Source: Gammaproteobacteria bacterium (GTDB lineage: Bacteria > Pseudomonadota > Gammaproteobacteria > Steroidobacterales > Steroidobacteraceae). Taken from it: a DNA stretch of 16,695 bases. Made by a program: the position numbers and the translations under genes. The stretch lies in NCBI GenBank assembly GCA_030040525.1, contig JASHTN010000150.1, positions 1 to 16,695 on the forward strand, written 5' to 3'. The notes below the pieces were generated by a model, which saw only the letters and a program-made list of their open reading frames with translations, had not been told where the DNA came from and did no database searches. Shown here piece by piece: positions 6,984-13,093 of the stretch; within the stretch, counting starts at the first letter, position 1, and each line of letters starts with the position of its first letter.

Positions 6984-8651
6984 ATGAACGCCGAGGAACT
7001 TCTAATCGTGGCACCGCCCGCCGGCGATGCAGCGCCGCGGGGCGCTCAGCTGGACGATGCGCACGTCGGCCACATTCACGGCGCGCTTGGCAGCATTCGG
7101 CAGGGCGACACGGCCGCGCGTAACGGCTGGTGGCCGCGATTGAGAACGCTGCTCGCCATCCTCGGTCCGGGTGTGATCGTGATGACCGGCGACAACGATG
7201 CGGGCGCCTTCAGCACCTACAGTCAGGCCGGCCAGAATTACGGCAACTCGCTGCTCTGGACCCTGGTGCTACTAATTCCCGTTCTCTATGTCAATCAGGA
7301 GATGGTGATCCGACTGGGTGCCGTGACGGGTGTGGGTCATGCGCGCCTGATACTCGAACGCTTCGGTAAATTCTGGGGCGCCTTCAGCGTAATCGACCTG
7401 TTTCTGCTGAATGCCCTCACCATCGTCTCGGAGTTCATCGGCATCAACCTCGGGCTTCAATACCTGGGGCTGCCGAAGACGGCCGGCGTGCTGCTGGCCG
7501 CAGCGATCATCATCGGGGCCGCGAGCACCGGCAGCTTCCGCCGCTTCGAGCGCTTCGCGCTGTGCCTGGTCCTGTTCAGCCTGCTCCTGGTCCCGCTCTT
7601 CATCCTCGTGCATCCGCCGACGGGGGAATTGCTCAACGGTCTGCTGGTGCCACAGCTCCCGCCCTTCGGCGAGGGCGGACTCGCAAGTGTGATGCTGCTC
7701 ATCATCGGCATCGTCGGCACGACTGTCGCTCCCTGGCAGTTGTTCTTTCAGCAGAGTTATGTGATCGACAAGCGAATCACACCGCGTTTCATGGGCTACG
7801 CCCGCGCGGACCTCGCTCTCGGCTTTCTCATCACCATCGGTGGTGCCATCGCCCTGATGGCAGCTGCCGCCGCCACTTTCGCCAACCATCCGCAATTCGG
7901 CCACTTCGTCAACTCTGGAGCGGTGGCGGAGGGCATCGAGAGGTACTTCGGCCGCGTGCCGGCTGTGATCTTTGCACTGGCGCTCATCAACTACAGCATC
8001 ATCGGAGCCTCGGCGATCTCCCTGTCTACCGCCTACGCAATCGCCGACGTCCTCAAGTTCAAGCACTCCCTGCATCGCAAGCCGCGCGAAGCGAAGGCTT
8101 TTTACGCCCTCTACGCGGGCCTGCTCCTTGGGGCGGCAGCGCTGGTGCTCACTCCGGGGATGCCTCTCGGGCTTCTGACCAACGCCGTGCAGGCACTCGC
8201 CGGGGTGCTGCTCCCGAGTGCGACCGTGTTTCTCTTACTCCTGTGCAACGACCGGGCGGTGCTCGGGCCCTGGGTCAACGGCCTGGGGCTCAACCTGTTC
8301 ACCGGAGCGGTGATCGCCATCATGGTGCTGTTGTCCATCATCCTTACCGCCTCCGTGCTCTACCCGGCTATCACGGGTGCGCAGATCCTGGTGATCCTGG
8401 CGGGTGGCGGCGCTGTGGGTCTGATTGCCGCAGTCGCGGTGGTCTGGCCACGCCGCTCGCGGGCCGTTGCGCCCGAGAAAATTGACAACTCGCAGCGCGC
8501 GACTTGGCGGATGCCGCCACTTGATCGGCTGGCTCCGATCAGACTGAGTCCATTGCGCCGTCTGTGGATGGGCGTGCTGCGCGCCTACCTACTGATCGCT
8601 GCCGGCCTGGTGCTGGCGCGCATCGTCCAATTGGTGAGCGCGGGGCATTGA
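6984..8651 (+). CDS. Nramp-related divalent metal transporter, probable Mg2+ type
   Basis: A 555-residue inner-membrane protein with about 11-12 hydrophobic helices and a hydrophilic N-terminus of about 50 residues. Helix 1 has LGPGVIVMTGDNDAGAFSTY (60-79). It aligns with the Nramp GPxxxxxxxxxDPGN motif but reads DAGA: Asp72 is kept and the Asn position is Ala75. Helix 6 reads GTTVAPWQLFFQQS (245-258), where classical Mn2+/Fe2+ Nramps have MPH, so the sulfur ligand Met is replaced by Ala249. These changes match the Nramp-related magnesium transporters (NRMT), which lack the soft-metal ligand; Mg2+ as substrate is inferred. It lies divergent from the kinase-MgtA fusion, which supports that role. 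ATG 6984 is preferred over an upstream GTG at 6879 because the family begins near here, although its ribosome-binding sequence (GAAAG) is weak. Confidence 0.88.
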   Translation: MNAEELLIVAPPAGDAAPRGAQLDDAHVGHIHGALGSIRQGDTAARNGWWPRLRTLLAILGPGVIVMTGDNDAGAFSTYSQAGQNYGNSLLWTLVLLIPVLYVNQEMVIRLGAVTGVGHARLILERFGKFWGAFSVIDLFLLNALTIVSEFIGINLGLQYLGLPKTAGVLLAAAIIIGAASTGSFRRFERFALCLVLFSLLLVPLFILVHPPTGELLNGLLVPQLPPFGEGGLASVMLLIIGIVGTTVAPWQLFFQQSYVIDKRITPRFMGYARADLALGFLITIGGAIALMAAAAATFANHPQFGHFVNSGAVAEGIERYFGRVPAVIFALALINYSIIGASAISLSTAYAIADVLKFKHSLHRKPREAKAFYALYAGLLLGAAALVLTPGMPLGLLTNAVQALAGVLLPSATVFLLLLCNDRAVLGPWVNGLGLNLFTGAVIAIMVLLSIILTASVLYPAITGAQILVILAGGGAVGLIAAVAVVWPRRSRAVAPEKIDNSQRATWRMPPLDRLAPIRLSPLRRLWMGVLRAYLLIAAGLVLARIVQLVSAGH

Positions 8652-8831
8652 TGGTCGCGATGGCGAATGGACGATTCCGATGAGTTCCCGGGCTTACTAC
8701 TCATGGGTAAAGCATCTGGTCTTGGGCGTCAATCCGCGCCCGCGGCGCTCGGACTCGGCGGCGCCTCGGCAGCCTTCCGTGTGTGCGAGGGCCGATCGAA
8801 CAGCATCCAGGGTCAGGCGGAGGACCCACCC

Positions 8832-9062
8832 GTGAGCGACGCTGCAACGAAACCGCTTGAGTTGCGCGTGCGGCTGGTCATGTGGCTGCTCGGCACGCTC
8901 GAGCGTTGCGCGTTTTGGGTACTACCGCGTGGGGCGTTTCGACGGCGTTTGCTTCGACGTATCGATGGGGCGTTCAGGAGCGTCAGTTCGAAGGCTGTGG
9001 GAGCCCGGGCGGTTCAGGGCCCTCAGCCCCAGGCCCCCGGTAACCAGAGGAGAGTGTCGTGA
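8832..9062 (+). CDS. Small hypothetical protein (76 residues)
   Basis: Unrecognised. GTG 8832 follows a strong GGCGGAGGA sequence (8816-8824) by seven bases. The stop TGA overlaps the GTG of the next small gene (GTGA, 9059-9062), a sign of translational coupling. The frame is open back to ATG 8667, but that start has no good ribosome-binding site. The product has an amphipathic or hydrophobic segment (about 11-32), then a basic stretch (RRRLLRR, 38-43) and a Pro/Gln-rich tail, so it may associate with the inner face of the membrane. A 180-base gap separates it from the transporter upstream. It may be real, but nothing except initiation signals and position supports it. Confidence 0.4.
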   Translation: MSDAATKPLELRVRLVMWLLGTLERCAFWVLPRGAFRRRLLRRIDGAFRSVSSKAVGARAVQGPQPQAPGNQRRVS

Positions 9063-9316
9063 AGAACCTGATGCATACGAACCTCGAGCGCATTCGCGCC
9101 GCAGACTATGTGCGCGACGGCAGATTCACGGCGTTCACACCACCGCGCGCTCGTCTCTCGACTCGCGCGACGTGCTCCACGCCGCGCCGGCGCAGCGAGC
9201 TGATTCGAGGGGTTTCCCGGGCGTTGTGTCTGGCGCGCGATCTGGTGTTAGTACTCTGGACCACCGCGGCGCTTGCCATCCTCCTCACGGTCGTTGCGGG
9301 ATTCGTGTTGCGGTGA
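9059..9316 (+). CDS. Small C-terminally membrane-anchored hypothetical protein
   Basis: Unrecognised 85-residue product. GTG 9059 follows AGGAGAG by a few bases and overlaps the stop of the preceding ORF by four bases. The N-terminal 60 residues are rich in arginine. Residues about 62-84 (LVLVLWTTAALAILLTVVAG) form one clear membrane helix, giving a basic cytoplasmic part with a C-terminal anchor. It ends six bases before the first possible start of the Na+/Pi cotransporter, so the two are probably one transcript. By position and shape it could be an accessory small protein of the neighbouring carriers; that is inference only. Confidence 0.5.
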   Translation: MKNLMHTNLERIRAADYVRDGRFTAFTPPRARLSTRATCSTPRRRSELIRGVSRALCLARDLVLVLWTTAALAILLTVVAGFVLR

Positions 9317-9322
9317 AGCGGT

Positions 9323-11026
9323 TTGCGCCGGATGCAACCGTCCGTGTCAGTCTCAGTCTTTGTATTGGAGCTCGCCGGGCATGTGGGACTCCTGCTCTGG
9401 GGAACTCACATGGTCACGAGCGGTGTACAGCGCGGCTTCGGCGCGGAGCTGCGCCGCTGGCTGGGGCGTAACCTGCAGCAACGCTTACGTGCGTTCGCGG
9501 TCGGCCTCGGTACGACTGCGCTTCTGCAGAGCAGCACCGCGACCGGTTTGATGGCGACCTCCTTTGCGGTCACGGGCTTGATCGGTCTCGCTCCGGCGCT
9601 CGCGGTCATGCTGGGGGCCAACGTTGGCACGACGCTCGTTGCGCAAGTCCTTTCCTTCAATATCAGCGCAATCGCTCCAGCCTTGATTCTGGCGGGCGTC
9701 ATCGCGTTCCGTTCCTCCGATGATGACCAGGTGAAAAATGCCGGCCGCGCCGTGATAGGTCTGGGCCTAATGCTGCTCGCACTCGGTGGCTTGAGCCAGG
9801 CCCTCACTCCGGTTGAGAGCGCGCCAGCGCTCAAGGCGGTCCTTGACGCGCTCGCCGATCAACCGCTTTTGCTGGTGCTGATCGCGGCGCTCCTTGCCTG
9901 GGGCTGTCACTCGAGCGTGGCCGTCGTTCTCCTTGTGGCCTCGCTGGCTGCGGCGCACGCCGTCGGCGCAACGCCGGCACTCGCACTGGTACTCGGCGCG
10001 AACGTCGGGGCGACTCTCCCGGCGTTGCTCGAGGCCGGCTCCCCCATCGCGCGCCGCCTGCCGCTTGGCAATGCTCTGGTACGAATCGTCGGCGGCGCGC
10101 TGCTGCTGCCATGGCTGCCGCTATGTGCGCAACTTCTCGCGCGCCTCGACGCGTCAGCGGCGCGCATGGTTGTGAACTTCCACACCGCTTTCAATCTGCT
10201 CCTGGCCGTGGTCTTTATCTTTCTTACAGAGCGCCTGGCGGCTCTGCTCACGCGCTGGCTTCCGGATCCCCCGGAGTCTGCACAGCCGGGTGAACCGATC
10301 TATCTGGAGCCGGCGGCACTGCGCTCGGCAACACTCGCCTTGACGAACGCCACCCGTGAGACGCTGAGAATGGCTGATATGGTGGAAGTCATGCTACGCG
10401 GCGCGCTGGATGCGCTTCGTGCGGGAGACCGGCGGCAGGCTTCGGAGATCTCTCGGACCGGCCGGGCGGTCGATCGGCTCGGTAGCGCGATACGCGGTTA
10501 CCTGGCTGATCTGGGCAACGAGCAGCCGCTCGATGACGAGCAAGAGGGTGCTCGCGCCCAGGAGATTCTCTCCGCTGTGATCAATCTCGAGCACGTCAGC
10601 AACATCATTGCCAGCAGCTTGATGGAAACCGCCGTAAAAAGAGTTCAGCGCGGCGAGGCCTTTTCGACCGAAGAACTCAGCGCCATCGCGGCGATGCATG
10701 CGGAGCTTGTCGAAAGCTTGCGGCTTGCGATCTCGATATTTCTGCAGGGCGACCCCGGAGGGGCCGCCCGACTGTACGAGCGCAAAGCCGCGCTGCGCGC
10801 CATGGAAGCACATGCTACCGCTCTTCATGTCCAGCGCCTGCGCAACGCGGCAACAACCGGCCGTACGGGTGAAGCGGAGGTACTTGGGGGCGCTGCGGAG
10901 AGAGGCTGGCTATTTCTGAGAATCATCTGCGATTTGCGACGCGCGCACTCGCACATAGCAACGTTCGCTTACCCCGTTCTCAAGCGAAGCACTCCACACC
11001 CGGTGAAGGACTCCTTCGGAGATTAG
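9323..11026 (+). CDS. Na+/phosphate cotransporter with PhoU-like domain
   Basis: A 567-residue Na/Pi-cotransporter-family (PF02690) membrane protein. It contains the family's inverted duplication. Repeat 1 has LLQSSTATG (67-75) and LGANVGTT (97-104). Repeat 2 has CHSSVAVVLLV (195-205) and LGANVGAT (224-231), with His in place of the usual Gln of QSS. Eight or so hydrophobic helices run to about 305. The C-terminal part (about 335-555) is a helical PhoU-like domain closing with DLRRAHSHIATFAYPVL. These proteins move phosphate with Na+ across the inner membrane, as importer or overflow exporter; direction cannot be told here. The start is TTG 9323 or ATG 9332; GTGAAG lies shortly before. It probably shares a transcript with the two small genes and perhaps the Nramp-related gene, linking phosphate with Mg2+. 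Confidence 0.9.
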   Translation: MRRMQPSVSVSVFVLELAGHVGLLLWGTHMVTSGVQRGFGAELRRWLGRNLQQRLRAFAVGLGTTALLQSSTATGLMATSFAVTGLIGLAPALAVMLGANVGTTLVAQVLSFNISAIAPALILAGVIAFRSSDDDQVKNAGRAVIGLGLMLLALGGLSQALTPVESAPALKAVLDALADQPLLLVLIAALLAWGCHSSVAVVLLVASLAAAHAVGATPALALVLGANVGATLPALLEAGSPIARRLPLGNALVRIVGGALLLPWLPLCAQLLARLDASAARMVVNFHTAFNLLLAVVFIFLTERLAALLTRWLPDPPESAQPGEPIYLEPAALRSATLALTNATRETLRMADMVEVMLRGALDALRAGDRRQASEISRTGRAVDRLGSAIRGYLADLGNEQPLDDEQEGARAQEILSAVINLEHVSNIIASSLMETAVKRVQRGEAFSTEELSAIAAMHAELVESLRLAISIFLQGDPGGAARLYERKAALRAMEAHATALHVQRLRNAATTGRTGEAEVLGGAAERGWLFLRIICDLRRAHSHIATFAYPVLKRSTPHPVKDSFGD

Positions 11027-11067
11027 ACGCGCGAAGGCTCAGTCAGCAACTGAAGTTCGACTGCTCA

Positions 11068-11406
11068 TCAATCCGGCGGCGAGGTGTGCTTTTGCGTAGG
11101 GACGGCAAAACCAGCGGCGCGCAATGCGGCATGCGTCTGATTGATGGCCGCGGCGGCGGCAGCTCCTGGTACCAGGTGCAGCAGCCCGTAGGCGGTCATA
11201 AGCGCGGCGGCGAGTGCTGGCGCGGCTCGGATCAACGCGAGATTCGCGGCTGCCTCGGGATGATCGGCGGCGACCAAGCCGACCAAGTGACCGTCCTGAT
11301 CCACAAGCGAGCCCAGCCGCAGTTGCAGCGCGTCGAACTGCCACAGGCGTGGCGCCTGCGCGTACCAGCAGATGCTTGTTGCAGTGGATAGGGTGGGGAG
11401 AGGCAT
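11068..11406 (-). CDS. Small hypothetical protein (112 residues)
   Basis: I do not know its function. The central part, GSLVDQDGHLVGLVAADHPE followed by AAANLALIRAAPALAAAL, has the look of a common family of small hypothetical proteins in proteobacterial and phage genomes, where a short strand-rich start is followed by ANAxLIAAAPxLxxAL. That recurring pattern is why I prefer this strand over the overlapping plus-strand frame. No signal peptide or membrane helix is evident. It is convergent with the Na+/Pi cotransporter, 41 bases away, and lies downstream of the terminator of the receptor/oxidoreductase unit, so it needs its own promoter. A TATACAT sequence at about 11430-11436 on the minus strand could be a -10 box, but no -35 is clear and the ribosome-binding site is weak. 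Confidence 0.6.
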   Translation of the reverse strand: MPLPTLSTATSICWYAQAPRLWQFDALQLRLGSLVDQDGHLVGLVAADHPEAAANLALIRAAPALAAALMTAYGLLHLVPGAAAAAAINQTHAALRAAGFAVPTQKHTSPPD

Positions 11407-11462
11407 CTATTGCACGCGTTCGCCGCTGCAGATGTATACACGGGCCTGCATTCCCGCCGCGT

Positions 11463-11486
11463 TAAGAAAAGCCGGCGCTCGCCGGA
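11463..11486 (-). terminator. Intrinsic terminator of the receptor/oxidoreductase unit
   Basis: On the minus strand a GC-only 5-base stem CCGGC-GAGC-GCCGG (plus positions 11472-11485) is followed directly by CTTTTCTTAAC. It lies about 80 bases past the stop of the FAD oxidoreductase and fits a rho-independent terminator for that transcript. Confidence 0.6.
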
Positions 11487-11565
11487 ACAATTCCACACAA
11501 TTTCGTCCTCAAGTGGCGTCTTTGGGGGTTGGTGGAGTAAGCGCGCCTAGCCGCTGCCGAGTTGC

Positions 11566-13044
11566 TCATGGTGCCGGCACGATGTTCGCGTTCATTCGAA
11601 ACAGATTCCCGGAGTCGAATTGCTTTTTGATTTGCATCAGCCGGGCGCGATTAGGGCCGAAATTGTCGTCAATGGATTTCTGATCGGCATTCGTCAGATT
11701 GGTATAAAACCCTTGCGTGAAGCGACTCAGCCGATCCCAGGAGCCCTGGGCCTCAGCACGCCTGCGCTCATTCTCGCTTGCCTCTTGCCACTCAGTACTC
11801 AGCTGCAACAGGAAGCCCCCGCCGCGATGGGCGAACGCAGTTTCCGAAGGCGCAGTGTCGGAGATGGCCCCGCCCATAAGAAGCAGCGCGACATTTCCAG
11901 GCTCGTGAATCACTGCGTTCACGAGTTCTGGGGTCAACTCCCGGACGTATCCGGCCGTGGAGTAGACCGCTCTGTCGGAAAGCACCGGGCCATCTCCCTC
12001 CCTCTGAACGTCTACGTAATCGCGTGCCTTGACATCGTCGCTGCCAGGTCTCGTTGCTGACCGCAACGATCGAAGCAGCGCCTCTCCATCCCGAGTGTTA
12101 CCGGCGAAACAGAACATGATGTACGGCGTGCGCACGCCGTCGCCGTCGGATACCACGGACAGGTCCAGCGTCAATTCACGGGGTGCATGTGGCGCAAACT
12201 CCGCGTAATGCTCCAACACCGCCCGCAGTTGGTTCGACCCGTAGGTCAAGGTGCCCGCCAGTACCTGTGGTCCGACAGGATGCAGCCGATAGTCAAAATA
12301 GGTCACAACACCGAAATTTCCACCACCGCCCCGAATGGCCCAAAATAGCTCTGGATTTTCCGTAGCGCTGACGTGCCGAAGCGTCGCGTCCGCCGTGATC
12401 AGGTCCGCGGAGATCAAATTGTCACAGGCCAGCCCATAAAGTCGTGACAGCCTGCCGTACCCTCCCCCGAGCGTCAGTCCACCGACTCCGGTGTTGGATA
12501 CGCGCCCCATTGGAGTGGCCAGGTCATATTGCTGCGCCTCCCAGTCGAGGTCACCGATCCAGGAGCCGCCGGCGACCTGCGCCGATCTATTCGCCGGGTC
12601 GACCCTAACTCCGTACAATGCGGAAAGATCGAGCACGACTCCGCCGTTACACATGGAATAGCCGGCGAAGCTGTGCCCGCCCCCACGGACGGCCAGCAGC
12701 AGCTCGTGTTCGCGTGAAAAAGACACCGCACGCTGCACATCCGCAGCCCCGGCGCAGCGCACGATCAGCGCAGGTCGGCGATCGATCATCCGGTTCCAGA
12801 TCCGCCGCGCCTGATTGTAGTCCCGATCGCTGACCGTGATGACTCGACCGTGCAGGCTGCCTGCGAGCTCCTTGACCGCGGCCGCACCAAGCACCGTAGT
12901 CTCGCCCGATAAGTTGACAGCCAGAATGTCCTTGACGCCGGAGGTCCCGGCTTGAGTCGCAACGCCTCTGAGGGGAGCGGCGGATAGCGCCGCCACTGCA
13001 GCCGCTGATTTGAAACTCACCCGGCAGAACTCGCGTCGATTCAC
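11566..13044 (-). CDS. Tat-exported FAD-linked oxidoreductase (BBE-like)
   Basis: A 492-residue flavoprotein of the VAO/berberine-bridge-enzyme family. The N-terminus MNRREFCRVSFKSAAAVAAL has the twin arginines (3-4) and hydrophobic core of a Tat signal, so the folded, FAD-loaded enzyme should be exported. The FAD_binding_4 domain (about 90-260) contains RGGGHSFAGYS, where His124 is the expected covalent flavin attachment, and TGVGGLTLGGGYGRLSR (186-202). The Cys of bicovalent plant-type enzymes is absent (VSNT, 183-186), suggesting a single His link. The C-terminal BBE motif is present: FGPNRARLMQIKKQFDSGNL and FRMNANIVP. Relatives oxidise alcohols, sugars or secondary metabolites with O2; the substrate is unknown. 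GTG 13044 has GGAG about eight bases upstream and lies 49 bases after the receptor gene, so they likely form an operon. An 18-base palindrome lies inside the gene. Confidence 0.92.
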   Translation of the reverse strand: MNRREFCRVSFKSAAAVAALSAAPLRGVATQAGTSGVKDILAVNLSGETTVLGAAAVKELAGSLHGRVITVSDRDYNQARRIWNRMIDRRPALIVRCAGAADVQRAVSFSREHELLLAVRGGGHSFAGYSMCNGGVVLDLSALYGVRVDPANRSAQVAGGSWIGDLDWEAQQYDLATPMGRVSNTGVGGLTLGGGYGRLSRLYGLACDNLISADLITADATLRHVSATENPELFWAIRGGGGNFGVVTYFDYRLHPVGPQVLAGTLTYGSNQLRAVLEHYAEFAPHAPRELTLDLSVVSDGDGVRTPYIMFCFAGNTRDGEALLRSLRSATRPGSDDVKARDYVDVQREGDGPVLSDRAVYSTAGYVRELTPELVNAVIHEPGNVALLLMGGAISDTAPSETAFAHRGGGFLLQLSTEWQEASENERRRAEAQGSWDRLSRFTQGFYTNLTNADQKSIDDNFGPNRARLMQIKKQFDSGNLFRMNANIVPAP

Positions 13045-13093
13045 GAGCTGCTCCGCTCTCGCTCATTGGTACAGCGCGACATTGCGGTGCGGC

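Noticed and set aside
7272..8075. 267-residue minus-strand frame opposite the Nramp-related gene
   Set aside because: Asp/Glu/Arg/Gln-rich antisense of membrane-helix codons, a standard shadow pattern. The plus strand has clear Nramp motifs.
7562..8485. 307-residue plus-strand frame within the Nramp-related gene
   Set aside because: Low-complexity Arg/Gly/Ala/His composition, fully inside the real gene in another frame.
9906..9932. QSS to HSS change in the second repeat of the Na+/Pi cotransporter as a sign of lost function
   Set aside because: As I recall, HSS at this place is common in related proteobacterial cotransporters with a PhoU tail, so it is probably subfamily variation.
11005..11022. 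GAAGG-ACT-CCTTC near the end of the Na+/Pi gene as a terminator
   Set aside because: It lies within the coding sequence, has short arms and has no following T run.
11086..11391. 101-residue plus-strand frame opposite the 112-residue hypothetical gene
   Set aside because: The minus-strand product has the recognisable DQDGHLVGLV...ANLALIRAAP pattern; the plus frame is Gly/Arg/Gln-rich with no pattern.
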